Positions 48,583 through 62,269 are shown, counted from the stretch's first letter. The stretch is DNA of 64,000 nt from Antennarius striatus (GCF_040054535.1 NC_090788.1:19273001-19337000), one strand, 5' to 3'. Program-made: numbers and translations. The notes: generated from the letters alone by a model not told the origin.

Positions 48583-50055
48583 CAACACTTCCTTTGTAAA
48601 GACGGTCTCTAATACTTCTCCTGACTTCTGCTGCTTCTAATTACTGAGTAGAAATCATCAGAGTATATTCGAGCCAGGTACCTGAGGAAATCCATTCATG
48701 CTGATGTGATCAGTATTTTTAGAGATAAATGGTTTTTAAACCATTATTTTCAAACATTATTTTCTCTACAAGAGAAGCCAAAATTCACAAATTATGCTGT
48801 AAAATACAGTTATATACTTGACTGGGCATTCTGTGCCAGCCGTTGATATCCTGTTCATCTGACTCATTTTGGCCATTAATGAAAAATCTATTTAAGGATT
48901 GTGAAGGGCAGCTTTTGGTGTACATCATAGAATCAGTCATTTCCTGTTGGATTAAGATCAACCCAGAATCCAGGTGGGAACTTGTGGATAACCAGTAGAC
49001 TACATCTGTCACATCACGTCCTATCAGAATGCTGAACAGCTCGGTTGAAACCCACTCTGTTGATCAGCAAATGTTTCTCCTGACGGTACTGAGTAGGAAC
49101 GCTGGTCAGTGGAGAGAAGGGGGACGACCAGAAGCTGCTGAACCAATACCAACGCCCGGGAACGCAGCTGCAGCCAATGGGGATTCAAAGCTGCTCTCTG
49201 GTCCAATCTTAATCTCTTAACATGCATTTTGAAGAATTTGATGTCAATTTCTAAGAATGGCTTCCTTTTTAATTTAATCTGGGGATTCTGAATCCCAACG
49301 AGACGAGAGGGGTTATAGTGAAGTTCCTGGCAAACTGTTCTAATTACAGTGGCTTTAGTTTACACATTTTGTATGGTTGGATTATATACTTGTTTTATTG
49401 AATGGTGAAAACTGAACCATTTCCCCTTTGAATTGCCCAGAGAGGGGCTTTAAAGACTCCAGAAGAGGCTGATCGATGTTCTCTGAGCTTTGTAATTACT
49501 ATCAATAGCAGAAAATATATTAAACACAGATTACAAAAGTGATGTCAAATTAGGAAGTGATGTCAATGTTAGAAAAAGTTTTTTTTTTTAAATCCGTTTG
49601 TGCTCAAATGAAAGGATTGGTGGAATATTTTATTATTGAATGTCTTCATATTTCTGACAAAAGAAAATCTATTCTTTGGATGTAATTTGTACAAAGAGGG
49701 CTCCTCCATATTGCGTAGAACATGGTGTACAATAGACAAACGGCCGTTTCGTTTCCACCCCTGATAGTTTGTTCTGTGTGTTCTAGATGCTTGTGATGAA
49801 GAGTTGCTTTAAATATAAGTTGTGTATAACAGGAAAAATAATGCAACAAAGTTGTGCATTAAATGAAGATATGTTTGAAGGCGACTGGTTCTTTGGTTTC
49901 TAACAGAAACTTTACTTCTGGGTGGACCCTTAAGTAAAGCAGCAGACTGTAAGGTAAGGTTTGATTAACAGATGAGGTATTTAAAATGCATCATTTTATA
50001 ATAGTATGTTTATCTTGAAGTCTTGATCGTCTTCAATCGTGACAAGAACATTCAG
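48583..50055. other. Downstream flank of znf346, no gene seen
   Basis: There are no coding exons or named repeats. It may include an extended znf346 3' untranslated region. Confidence 0.45.
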
Positions 50056-50059
50056 ATAT

Positions 50060-50375
50060 TCTCTGTACCACTCATCCTGTTTAGGGTCTGGAGTGGATCC
50101 AATCCCAGTCTACAACTGGACGGGAGGCGGGGTTTATTGCTGGGTCAATGACAGACAACCAGTCACACTAACATTCAATTTAGAGTCATCACTTTACCTC
50201 TAATGCATGTGGTTGTGATGGGGGGGAGAAGTTGGAGAAGCCAGAAAGAACCCCCACACACAAGGGGGGTAACGTTCAAACTCCACAGAGAAAAGCCTCA
50301 GGAGGATTTGAACCCAGGACCTTCTTGCTGTGAGATGACAGTGCTACCCGCTGCTCCACCATGCTGACCTCAACA
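50060..50375 (-). repeat. Long copy of the common teleost SINE-like repeat
   Basis: It contains CTGGAGTGGATCCAATCCCA, the internal AACGTTCAAACTCCACAGAG segment, and GGATTTGAACCCAGGACC, an inverted tRNA B-box, ending CTGCTCCACCATGCTG. This is the most complete copy in the window. Confidence 0.7.
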
Positions 50376-50599
50376 ACCAGGACACACCGTAAAAATGACA
50401 CAAATGACTTCCTGATCCGGGGCTCTTCATGTGGTCAACCAGCAAACTACTCACAAAAACCATCGTCAACAACCTTGGTATGGTAACAATCACAAGAAGC
50501 TGCCCTACATACAGATGAAAGGACAACTTTAAATACTACAACTAGCCAAAAACATTACTGGTGTGTTTTTACATTCCTTGAGTTTCTATTTATATCAGA

Positions 50600-50705
50600 A
50601 GGAACATTGTGTTCCCTTCATTTATTCATTCATTCATCATGAAGCTGAGACAAGATGAGAAGTACAGGGTACACCCTGGATGAGATGCCAGCTCATCTCA
50701 GGGCA
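50600..50705. repeat. Teleost SINE-like repeat fragment
   Basis: A TTCATT run, then GGGTACACCCTGGATGAGAT and CCAGCTCATCTCAGGGC, matches the GTACACCCTGG part of the same family. Confidence 0.5.
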
Positions 50706-50719
50706 TGAAGAAACCACAA

Positions 50720-53650
50720 AAGTTCCTGAGTTCCTGTGGAATCAATGAAATCTGGTGGATCCAGATTGAATGAAGAGCCAAGCTACAGACACACAAGAAT
50801 TTCAGGCCCCTAAACATGACTGACTTATTTCCAGATCTGTGCATTGTTCCCTGAAAAATCAAAGAAAGGGTTGAAAAAATACAACAACAAAAAAAGGCAA
50901 AAGTAGTCCTAGATGAGCTCATTCTGGATCTTCATAGATATTTATTTAATAGGTTTTCTCCTGCTGAAAAATAAGTAACAAACACATGGATGAAAATGCA
51001 GGCTTGCAGGCTGAATCACCCCGACCACATGGGGGCGCTCAAACTCTTTGGACCGGATCAGCTCTTTCAGAACTCAGGTTCAAATGTTCTTCAGGAGACA
51101 AATCAAGCAGCTTTGCACACAAACTATTCTGCTTTTTATTTGACATTCCTGTTATTCTATGAATGTCTGTGCTTGAATCCAGAGGATGGTTATGTGATCA
51201 AAAACACAATGAGGTCCAGAAAGAAGACTCCAAGGCTTCAGGTGTGTTTTAGGCATACAGCGTCAGATGAAGGCCTCCAATCAGGGATCAGTGGACCTCT
51301 AGTGGTCTGCAGTATGGTCAGCAGCATGTGAGTGGTTTTTTTTCCGGAACCAGTGCAAAGACCAGTGCATCGAACCCATCAGGACCATCTAAGCATCAGT
51401 CAGTCAGTTTCTGTCTGATGTTTGACTCCTGATGAGACAAACTTTAAACACACACAGTCAATGCTACACTAAAAGACGGCTTCTTACCTCCTCTTCCTAA
51501 TGAATGAATGAAAAATTAACAATAGCTCAGTGTGGAGCAGCTAATGCTGTAACACAAACCTACTATTTCTATTAACATTTATTATTATTAACAGACACAC
51601 ACACACACACACACACACGAGTATAACTGTTTTATTTAGATAGCATTTCTGTAAAATGAAACCCCCACCACCACCATGACCCTGGGTGGCGTGCGGGGCA
51701 GGACGATTTGTCCTGGTCCCCTGCAGCCTGAAGGGCGTCCCTGTCATTGTTATTCAGCTAAAAGAGACAGGTTTAGTGTTCAAATGTGTCCAGTGTGGTT
51801 TTCAGACACGCCAACATTACAGAATCCTCTGAAAGATGAACCAACAACAAACTGTCTCCTACTGTCAGATGAATTTCCCGTCTTCCCTCAAACCGGGCTC
51901 TGGCTGCCAGAGAGTGTGTTTTGAGAGGACGTCCACCTGTCGGGGCTCTAAATGTCTTGTTGTCTGTCTGTGAGCCTCAGCGCAAATGTAATGACATGCA
52001 GGGTAAATGTTGCATCCAGATGTTTCTTTTCTCCTTTATGCTGAGAGGAAAAAGGACTCAGTCTAGGTAACGGCAGGGACATACATGAATGGAGTATGAA
52101 TATTATTATTATCATATTATTATCACACAATATACGCAGTGCAATAATCTGAAGTCTGATATTTTCCCCTCAAGAAGAGCGATAGGCACCAATGGAGCAA
52201 GTTTTGACATCTGCACTAATTCACTCATCTCAACAGGCATGATGACGATAAAACAAGTACACACTGAAATGTATTATAATTATAGGTTATTGTTAAACAT
52301 CTAAGTGCTTTTATGAGTGTAAATTAAATACATCTTCAGGCTGGAGTTGGGGGGGGGGGCTTACATCAGCAGGTTGGTGGTGTGAGAAGATACCAACTGG
52401 TCCAGATCAGTCTAAAAAATGTGTTTTTTTTGTCTCCATTTCCAAGCGGGCTGGTTCCATTCCTTTGGGTAGTGAAACATGCAATAACTGTTAATTCTGG
52501 CTGCCAGTGACTTGGTTGTCTTGTTAGGTGATATGGTGAACTCTCTGGTGAACTTTAAGTCCAACATATACTCAGTTTTAGCTCCAGGATGTTTTCACTA
52601 AAAACCTCTGGCTCATTAGAGGTTAAATGCCTCTCGGTGCTGACAGGCTGCACAGCTGCAGCTGGAAACAGCGTGAACAGAGCCGACCGGAACAATCCAA
52701 ATGTGGGTCAAACAGACGGAACAGTGAAGCTAGTCAGAGGTTCCCCCCAAAAAGCAGCAGATGGAATAATTCTCTAGATGTTTACGACAAGCTTTGTGCA
52801 CCGTTTTAACCTCATTATTTCACACCATATAAAAGAATTAAAATGATGATTTAACAGAGAATTATTGGTATTTTTGTACACTAAAGCTAACTCACCACAT
52901 CACTAAATGGTCTCTTCAATCAGAAATGGTTTCATCTTACATTAACTCAGATTACAGGGTCACTCACACCTGCCATACAATGTAGAACACCCCAGTACGT
53001 GGCTTTACTTTCCTTTGGCGTCTCGTTCCATTTCCTGTGGTATATAACCAGCTTCACTGGATTCAAAGACAAATGATTCTCACGAAGCTGCTGAGGGTTT
53101 TAACGGCGTCTGATCTTTGCCTCATCCGTCAGCAGGAAAGAGTTTCAAATCCAAACGCAATGATCATATAGTCTGACTCTGAAAATACCCAGGAAGGATG
53201 GCTTGAAAGCCTTCAGATGCTCGATGGGACTCAGGATATTTAAAACAGGGATTTGTAAATTCAAAGCAGACACCAGGGAGCTGATCTGTGCTTCCAGCTC
53301 CACTGGACTATTTTGGGATGGTCCATATATTTCTGATTTCTCACTATCCTGGTGGTCAACCAAACTATTTGAAGCTGAAACAACAGAAATAGTAGCAGAA
53401 TTACAGATGGGAAGCAAAATTCCGGTCTGCCTCCACATCACAACACGACTACTTGTTTGTGTGGTTTTTTTGCATCAAACTTGTGTTTCCGTGACTGAAC
53501 ATCAGCTGCTGTTGTTTTTGTGTGATCAAGCATTGTGTTGCATATTTTGCATATTTGTTTGCATGATGAGAAGAGAAGAGATGCTTTTTCTTTTTAATTG
53601 AACATGTTTGGTGAGCCACAGCCACATATCATTTGTTGTGGCCTTCAAGA
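50720..53650. other. Intergenic stretch with no supported gene
   Basis: Nothing recognisable apart from a (CA)n run at 51595-51618. The longest open frames (about 100-130 codons near 53.15-53.6 kb) lack splice signals or familiar motifs. Confidence 0.45.
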
Positions 53651-53654
53651 GCAT

Positions 53655-54065
53655 AAAAAGTCAGAGTGTCTAAAAATAAAAAGGTGAAACATGTGCTTTG
53701 ACCAAAACTACATTTCCCACAATGCAGTCATTTATCCAATTTTATCACTGACAAAAACGTTTTGAACAAAGTTAATGACCTAACTTGTGTTTGATATTGT
53801 TTTTATTTATTGATTTCAATAGTTTGATCCTTGATTGATGGAGTTCTGTGGGTTTAATAACCCGACAAATTAAAATGAATTATATTATAACAGAGAAACA
53901 AGCAAACATATATTGTCTTTACAACTGTAATGTTTGTAACTTGAATAAGTAATAAATCTAGAGGTATTTAACATTAAGGAGTAGTTATATTTATGTTACA
54001 TTACACTGAGTTACATTTAGTTACATTAACATCTGGCCCTTTGAGGACAGCCGTTATGCTGATGT
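53655..54065 (+). repeat. Interspersed repeat R, copy A (MITE-free)
   Basis: About 400 bases match the reverse complement of 59020-59600: GCTTTGACCAAAACTACATT, CTTGATTGATGGAGTTCTGT, GTAACTTGAATAAGTAA and CATCTGGCCCTTTGAGGACA. It contains ACTACATTTCCCACAATGCA, resembling a ZNF143/STAF site. The family is unidentified. Confidence 0.85.
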
Positions 54066-54280
54066 GGCCCTCGGTGAAAATAACTGACTCACTGGATTTA
54101 AAAAAAAGACATCAGTATGAAGGATGTTTGAGCAAATGAACAGTAGTGAAATAATAATCGACTGACTCTGTTTTAATGAAACAAATAAATAATAAATAAA
54201 TCATATTACAGGGTATTCTAATTAGCCTTTGTTAAAGCAGAGAACACACTTTAATTGTGGCCTATTGCAGTTTGAAGAGA

Positions 54281-54385
54281 CATCCGTCCATCCATCCATC
54301 CATCCATCCAGACACAGGAAGAACATACAGACTCCGCACAGAAGGGACTCGAACCCGCAACCTTCTAGCTACGAGACCAAATTCA
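54281..54385 (-). repeat. (CATC)n plus tRNA-derived SINE end
   Basis: A (CATC)n run at 54281-54310 is followed by AACATACAGACTCCGCACAG and GGGACTCGAACCCGCAACC, an inverted B-box of the teleost SINE family. Confidence 0.6.
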
Positions 54386-54589
54386 AAGCACCCATAGTGT
54401 GTTCCCACTATGGCAACACTATGACACACCCCTCTGCTCTGATTGGCTTGGAATGACAATGTTTCTCACAACATTTCTCAATTTTTTTTATTGTGGAATA
54501 ACTTTCTCTACATCTCTATTTACTGACACTAAAATATGTGAAGGGGGGGGAGGGTTGAGGTTTGTATTCTCTTCTTTCTCTTGATTCTT

Positions 54590-54907
54590 TATTAATCCCA
54601 CAAGGAGGAAATCTTTTTTTTTCTCGCTGTTGCCATCCCTATGGATTAGTGGGCAGCCTGTATGGCGACCATACAACACCGGATACTTCAACGTGTTGAC
54701 GAGGGGAAGTGGGGAGACTGGCCTCACCACATAACCCACCGCTGCCCTGATTTGTTGCAGTTGTACGGCCATGACTCCACATAACAACGTGATTGCTGCT
54801 GATTCAACACTCCAGTTCAGGAATAAATGAATGAATGAATGAATGAATGAATGAATGAATGAATGAATGAATGAATGAATGAATGAATGAATGAATGAAT
54901 GAATGAA
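54590..54907. repeat. Repeat-like sequence ending in a long (GAAT)n array
   Basis: It begins TTATTAATCCCACAAGGAGG, a common fish retroelement string, and ends in about 21 GAAT units (54821-54907). Six-frame openness across the array is an artefact of the repeat. Confidence 0.6.
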
Positions 54908-55214
54908 GCGTATTAAACAACACTGTTCCCTCAGGAGAAGTGATTGTCTGCTGTCCATCAGCAGCATCTAGAAGACTCTTTCCTCCACTTGTTGTTGCTA
55001 TGATTACTGCTGGGGGTTGTCATGGTGACTACCGATGCATATTGGTATTATAGCCCAACAGGAAAAACAGCCGGTACTTCCTGTTCTGTCTGTGTGGGCC
55101 TGTGTGGTGATGACATCCTCACGCCTGCCAATCAGAGGCAGAGGAGGGCGGGACACGTCTGGACCCCTATACATTCTGTACTGTACTTTGGCAGGCATCA
55201 ATAACACAACGGAG

Positions 55215-55216
<2 letters not shown>

Positions 55217-55307
<91 letters not shown>
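55217..55307 (+). repeat. (GT)n array 1 of three
   Basis: About 45 uninterrupted TG units. Confidence 0.97.
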
Positions 55308-55308
<1 letters not shown>

Positions 55309-55370
55309 GTCTTTTCAATGTGTTTCTCAGTCGTCTGCTGCAGGTGGCCGAGTGCTCAGGTTACGAGTGA

Positions 55371-55489
<119 letters not shown>

Positions 55490-55568
55490 ACTACCACCAG
55501 CATTTGCCCATCTGTCAAAAGATTTACTAAAGTAATCCATCGGCATTTTCAGATGTCATACATCCAGA

Positions 55569-55691
<123 letters not shown>

Positions 55692-56229
55692 CAGCTGGGA
55701 GCATGGGGTAAAACCTGCAGACCAACCAACGGGTTGCTGCAACAGTCAGACACCTGTTTGCCCCCCCCCACCTACCTCCCCCCACCGGACACTTGGTATG
55801 CGGGAGTGGGGCAGACAAAGGGGGGGGGGGCGTGATGCAGAAAAAAAAAATAGTGGAGGAGGGGGAGAAAACAGCTGGATCAACTGAACATTTCCGTTGT
55901 ATCTTTGGTCCGGTCTGCGCACAAACATTTAATTTCTGACCGACACAATCTGATGGTTGATGATCAATTATTGCTAAATAGACAATAATAAAACATCAAA
56001 CAAACAATGCACAACATTATGAGATGATTCTCAGAAACGTGTTTGTGTAACTATGCGCTTACTGGTAAAACAGGGACACAAATTTTTACTTTATCATCAT
56101 TTTCAGCATTTCAGAATTTGGCAACTATTTTTTATTTTTTTTTGAGTAATCAGCCTGATAATGGACTGATTATTTAAGCACTTTGGCACATTCAGTATAT
56201 TATCATAACTGTTTCATATCCATTCCACG

Positions 56230-56320
56230 ACATGAAATAACGAATTTATGAGCATGACCCATGCCCCGTGACCCACGAAAGCAGAGGAAGCGGTATGGGA
56301 AAATGAATGAATGAATGTTT
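56230..56320. repeat. Teleost SINE-like repeat tail
   Basis: CATGCCCCGTGACCCACGAA then GAGGAAGCGGTATGGGAAAA and a short (TGAA)n tail match the 3' part of the family. Confidence 0.55.
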
Positions 56321-58191
56321 CATATCCTCTTGTGTTGATCAAGCCAAACACTCAACAGTGATTATTCATAATCTGATCGCTCTATGTTTGTTCTTGAACA
56401 TAGTGTTTATAATCTGAACAGATTAACGGGACTCATATCGGTGCTGAGAGAAACAGAGCCGGCCTTTACTTCATGTCTGCAGACGTTTAGAAGACGTCTG
56501 ACTGAACTTCTCTAACTGCACTCTGCATTCAACGGGATGTCTGGCTGCTTCCAGGATCCATCCAGCGTCAGGTGTTTGCTGGGAGCCTCGGGACAAGACG
56601 CCGGGTCGCCTCCTGACTGGAGGAACTGTGCAAAAGCAGTTAGACGACAGGTGAGCGGTTACGCTCCCAGGCACGTCCCATTGATATTCTAACCTATTGC
56701 ACTTTCCCAGGGAGACGACTCCCGAGTGGAAACACATTAGAGCCTAACAGCCCCCTCCCCTTCCCGCCTGGCTTTGATCCTCTGTGTGCTGGGTGACGGT
56801 GGCTCCTGGACTGGCCAGACCAACAGAGACGGGGCTGCATGTGTGTCTGGAGGGAGGCTAGTGGTAAATGTACTACAGTATTTCTCTACGTGCATCTAAA
56901 GATACTTCATTTTTTATTTTATTTGTATTTTATTTGTAAATCTGCACATTTATAATATAGTTGTAATAGTTCTTATCACCAATGGGCTGTCAATTGAGAT
57001 ATTAGCTGCTCAAATGAAATAGTTCAAATAGCTGAGGGACATGCTTTAGCTAATCATCGCGCTGCTGTGGTTTTAAACATTGGTTCTCTTATTTGTTCTC
57101 CATCTCCTCATCACAGCCCAGTCTTTACAGATTCACCAGTATTCACCATATCATCACCCTGCTCTGCCTCAGCAGAGTCATCAGCCGCCACCACCACCAG
57201 TATCCAGACTCACTGCTGCTGTGGACAGACGTCCTTCAGTCTCAAACTGAATATAAATTTAAAATATCACTTAAACATTGTGATATTACTAGCAATTAAG
57301 TTAAACTGAAAATATCTTCTTCTTTTTTCTGCAACACATTTAAGGTACCATGAAAGGCAAGAGTCGGTCTAAGTATTGCAGATAATTTATGCAACAGATA
57401 AAACTACAAGGAATTAAAAAAACAACAACATTTATTTACTTAGAAAAGGAAACACAATAAAGAAAGTAAAAAATCTGTCTATTCTGTTGAGAGATGTCTG
57501 TGATGACTCACACCTTGCTGAGTCAGTAACTCCCACCCTCCAGTGAAAGTGACAACGGGACGAAGGTTTCCAGAGTTCTGCGAGACAATGACTTCCTTTC
57601 AGCAGGTCAGTGAAGCTCTGAACACACAAGCGCCATCTGAATCCAACACCTATTTTTGGCTGACCTCTGGGGTGTTGAAGGAGGCACGGGTCACCCCCCC
57701 ATCCCCCACCCCCCCACACAGGATGATGGTCTGCTGATATCCGCTCGCTGTGCTGGGCATCTTGCTCTCACCTGGAGGCGGAACTGTTCCAGGAAGCAGG
57801 ATTACAGTTTGCCAAATACTTTAGGTCATTAGTGTCCAATAAATGATTAAAGAATTAAAAAACAGGAGAAGAAATGCAACTAAAAAAAACACAATGGTTC
57901 CAATTCCATTCTGACGACTACAAAAATTCGAAGATATGCAATTTTATCTTCTTCCTCACTTCTTCCTTCCGTTTCTCTTTGATTTTTTTTTTAGCCTCAA
58001 TCCTTATGAAGGTAGGGAAGTGGTGGCGACAACAGGAAACTGACATATTACATATTACACTAAAACCACAAATTCAGCGATTGGTCGGTTGTGTGGAGGG
58101 GAGAGAGGTCACAGAAGTTTTTTTCACAGGTTCCTCTACATCTGCAGCTCTCTGTCGGAGTAGCAGTCATGAGGAGCTTTTGTGTTTCTAA
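56321..58191. other. Intergenic or 3' untranslated sequence
   Basis: There is no firm gene. A minus-strand AATAAA at 57431-57436 could end the transcript of the exon at 58640-58192. A plus-strand acceptor at about 57115 precedes a short Gln/His/Pro-rich open frame of uncertain meaning. Confidence 0.35.
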
Positions 58192-58640
58192 TCAGGTGGG
58201 ATGAACGGGTTGTGAGGCTTCAGAGCCAGAGGCTTTAGAGAATGGAGGGATCTTTTTGCCTTTGGAGCTGATAATCGCAGCTTCTCTCATTTCCCCTCGG
58301 CACAAACAGCTCCTCTGTGCATCTGTTACTTTCCAAGGGAGAGTTTTCACCTCCCTGGGGCAACGCTGAACCACCGTACTGAGAAATTGCTCCCCAAACT
58401 TCTCTTCACCGCTACTGGTGAACTTCAGCTGCCTTGTTTTTCCAGTTTCAGGTTGATGTTTTTTTCCTTGCAAGGTTTCTGAGAATTTAAAGAAAACAAC
58501 TATAAATGTAGTTTTAATGTCAATGAAAGCATCCCGTTGAGCTGCTTCCTTCAGAGCCACCTGGGCGAAAGCAATACATTCTAAACAGTTTGTGAGGCAC
58601 TCAGCCCACCGGTGCCGGGTGATAAGAGGCTTATGTCCTC
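58192..58640 (-). CDS. Candidate terminal exon of an unidentified minus-strand gene
   Basis: On the minus strand a long pyrimidine tract and TTTGCAG acceptor are followed by a frame open for 148 codons (entered with two bases of a split codon) that ends at TGA 58194-58192. It reads GHKPLITRHRWAECLTNCLE ... QVALKEAAQRDAF ... FKFSETLQGKKHQ ... CPREVKTLPWKV. Composition is protein-like and an AATAAA lies about 760 bases downstream (57431). I do not recognise the protein, and upstream exons would be at higher coordinates or outside the window. A chance open frame is possible. Confidence 0.35.
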
Positions 58641-59019
58641 CTGCAAAGACGAGGAGGAAGTGGAGGATGATGGGACATGAGGAGAGAGGGTGGGGGGGGG
58701 ACAGGAAAGGATGAGGGAATCCCTGATGCTGTGCTCCTCAGGAGATCACAGGACTCTGGGCTTACAGGAAGTCAAACTTGAGAGGAACTCTGATTGTCAT
58801 GGGAGGGGGGAGGTTTGAGTGGCATGTCTGGACCACGCTTTGCTTCAGACACCCAGAGCTTCCAGTGAAATTACATCTATTTATCCAGCTTCACCATTAC
58901 TTTTGTTGTTTTGTTGCAAAGTCTTGACAATATTTGGATAGCTTGTTTTAAAATTTGTCATATTTTTCTGTTAATCAGTAATAGATTTGTCTGATAAAAC
59001 TTTGTTTCAGGATACTGAA

Positions 59020-59600
59020 ACACGGCGTAACGGCTGTCTTTAAAGGGCCAGATGTAACTAATAAATGTAACTAAAAGTAACTCAATGTAATGTAAAATAA
59101 ATGTAACTACAGTATTTTCCACACTGTAAGCGCACTGGATTATAAGGCGCAGCTTCAATGAATGGTCTATTTTAAAACTTTTTTTCATATGTAACGCACA
59201 TTGGATTATAAGAAATTGGGAAAATTAAATGCGTTTAGGTGCGCCTTACAGTGCGGAAAATACTGTTCTCCTTAATGTTAAATAACTCTAAATTTATTTA
59301 CTTATTCAAGTTACAAACATTACAGTTACACTGATAAAATATGTTGGGGGTTTTTTTATTTCTCTGTTATAACAAATTCTTTTAATTTGTCAAATTATTA
59401 AACCCACAGAACTCCATCAATCAAGGCTCAAACTATTCAAGAGAATAAATAAAAATAATATCAAACACAAGTTAGGACATTAACTTTGTTCAAAATGTTT
59501 TTGTCAAAGTTTAAAGGGGCTTAATTACTGCATTGTGGGAAATGTAGTTTTGGTCAAAGCATAATTTTGACCTATATAATTTTAGACACTGATCTCACTC
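59020..59600 (-). repeat. Interspersed repeat R, copy B, with nested MITE
   Basis: The reverse complement aligns to copy A (53655-54065) over its whole length, including TGACCAAAACTACATTTCCC and GGAGTTCTGTGGGTTTAATA. It is split by the element at 59109-59266. Confidence 0.85.
59109..59266. mobile_element. MITE with CAGTATTTTCC terminal inverted repeats, TA target site
   Basis: The left end ACAGTATTTTCCACACTGTA and the right end TTACAGTGCGGAAAATACTG are inverted repeats. Copy A keeps the unoccupied site (AAGGAGTAGTTA). Comparison shows a TA duplication at one side, with one substituted base at the other. There is no coding capacity. Confidence 0.8.
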
Positions 59601-60218
59601 TGATCAAATTCTAGGGCATCTTAATGCTGCCTTTACAACCTCAGTGAGATCCAGACGGGGTCGGGGATATCGGGACCGAAAGCTGCACAGAGCAGCGACA
59701 GTCAGACAGTCTGTGGGGGGGGGGGTCAGACGGCTGGGATGGCAGACAGGCTGGCGGTGGGCGTCTCTCCGCTAACTAGGCCTGACAACTTCAATGCTGG
59801 CTCAGAGAGAGAGGACGGGGGGGTCAGAATGAGACCGTTTGATGTCCGGGTGTCCCTGTTTGCTTTTTTTCTTTCTTTAAGCCCTGTTGTATCAGAGTTT
59901 CCGAGCCGCTGGAGTTTGAACCTTTCCAGTAATTCACAGCGACAGTGAAAAACAAACCAGCTGATATCTTCCCGTCACAACCCCGTAAACTGATGCTAAC
60001 GCCACCTGTCTGATTGTGGGATTACCCAACGTGCTCTTTTTTGGTACGCTGAAGACTCATTCTGTATTGTGCGGCCGGAAAGGTCTGACTTTTTTGTAAA
60101 CGTAAGCCAGGAAATCCTGTGACGGCTTGCTAGCCTGGACGTTTATGCCCATTGTCTGGCCACTCACTGCTCCCATTGATGCTCTTCATCCAGCTGTAAA
60201 ATCTGGTGGGGTGCTGAA

Positions 60219-60219
<1 letters not shown>

Positions 60220-60254
<35 letters not shown>

Positions 60255-60292
60255 TTGTCTGTGCATGTGGGTGGTGGTGGTGGTGGTGGTGG
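60220..60292 (+). repeat. (GT)n followed by (GGT)n
   Basis: GT run at 60220-60252, then GGT units at about 60268-60292. Confidence 0.9.
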
Positions 60293-61149
60293 AGTGGGGG
60301 GGGGTTGAGTGGGTGGATGTATCCACTCTGAAAACAAGATGTCACCCCTCTTAGATGGGTCAGAGTGAGGTAAGAGAGCTCCAGTGATGCCATTGGACAG
60401 ATGAAAACATGTTGTGTTTGCTTCCTGTGTGCTTCCTCTGCGCCATACCCCCACCCTCAACCCCCTCTATCTGTGGCCGGAGCTATAGGTTTTCACCATG
60501 AACTTTCTCCCCCACCACGGATGTTCCTCACCGTTCAGAGAGGAGGTGCAGATTAGCATAACAGCCTCCACAGGAACTCTGTCAGCATTAAAACCAACTT
60601 CCTCTGGAAGTGGTTTTCTGTATAATCTGTTCCTCCCACTCCCTTGTCTAACCCCAGAATAGAAAACAGCGACACCCCCTCCAGCCCTCTATCTCCAGTC
60701 CCCCAACTTCTGCCTCCAGCCGTCCACTTCCAGCTCTCTACCTCCATCCCTCCATCTCCAGCCCTCCAGAAACCTCTGGGAGAAACACAGATGAAGAATT
60801 CTTCTCCCTAAACATACAATAGATGTTACAAAGACAGAGCACAACAATCAAAGATCATGATGGTGGAACTGAGTCTGGAAACAGGTTATTGAGGAGGTCT
60901 ACACAAGTGCAGTCCAGGAACTGAATGGTAATCAGGTCAGGATTCATGGTCACATCTTCACCAGAAGTCACCAGTGGAACCATCATGACCATGATATTAT
61001 ATAACTGAAAAAAATGTTGTCGATCTAGAGATTTTGTTTTATGTGGGAGTCATAGGACAGATCCCGATTAAAGATCACTCCCAAGCTTCTTGTAGTAGAG
61101 GTTACTAGAGGTTATAGAGGTGTCATCCTAATTTTGTTTACAGCATTCA

Positions 61150-62100
61150 TTAATGTATTTCTGGGGTATGAACAGTAGGGCCAAGGGAAATGGAAAATTC
61201 AATTCTGTCCGACTTGAAGCAAAAACCAGACCATCCACATTTTAATGTCTTCAAGAAAGGCCTGGATTTCAGTTGATCTGTTTGTGTTGTTGGGCTTAAA
61301 TGACAAATATATCTCGGTATCGTCTGCATAGAAGAGAAAATCACCATCATGGATTTTTTTAACCCTTTCATTGCTGACAGTCATCTGGGCCTGATGGCCT
61401 ATATATTATTTCTGCCATTTGCTCTGAGTTAAGCTGGATGCAGAAAAAACAATCATAACGTATAATTAAAACTAACTTACCAAATTTTATTGACTCCAAA
61501 TGTATTTTTCCTTCACATAAAAAATGTTTGATCAATTATAATTTCGGCAAAATAATGTTTTCTAGCTTCACAGGCAGCAGCCAGAGGGATGGTCTCACAC
61601 TCGGCAGTGGGTGGAATGTTGTCCGCGAGGCTTGAGACCTGTCAGCACATCTTTCCCTAACAATCTATCCAAACTTCGCCTGAGTACCTCTACACAGTTT
61701 TCAGTAAAACCTTCAAATTCTCTGCTCCTATCGTCATGGTATCAACGACACAAATTTTGCTTCCTACTACTGTAGTCGACCCTCACCTGTAGAGTCATGT
61801 CAGTTATCACGCCTGCAGACAGGATTAGAGAGAAAAGGGGTTGATATTACCTTAAACAAGCACAAAACGAGTGAAAAGAACTCAGTATAGATCTTTGTGG
61901 AACTGCAACGCTAACCTTTATTTAAAGAGAAGAACTGCTTATGGCACATACAAATTCTGTCTGATAAATAGAACTTAAACCAGCTTAAAGTTGTTATTTT
62001 AGTGAAAATAAAACTGCCTAATCTCTCTATTCAGATCTGATGGTAAATGGTGTCAAAGGCCACACTGAGATCCAATAGAAGTATGGATCACAGAACAAGT
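61150..62100 (-). mobile_element. Decayed L2/CR1-clade LINE reverse transcriptase
   Basis: Minus-strand translation reads FYADDTEIYLSFKP and QAFLEDIKMW near 61200-61350, which is the YADD catalytic motif region. Near 62030-62090 LLDLSVAFDTI, an upstream RT motif with one altered surrounding codon, is found in the correct order. Stops and frameshifts between them show it is dead. Confidence 0.65.
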
Positions 62101-62269
62101 ATGGATACTGCATCTGTATTAGAAGGTCACAAAAATACATAAATGCATCGACAGATATAAAAGGTAGCGTATATTCAAAATAAAAAAGTCGGTCTTGCAA
62201 AGTTTCCCTTTCAGATTTAATTGTAAATAAATATTAGAATGAATGTTAGTGTAAGACCTGCAGTACAGT

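Noticed and set aside
54488-54967. 159-codon minus-strand frame with FIHS repeats
   Set aside because: The repeats are the translation of (GAAT)n; the flanks are repeat-like.
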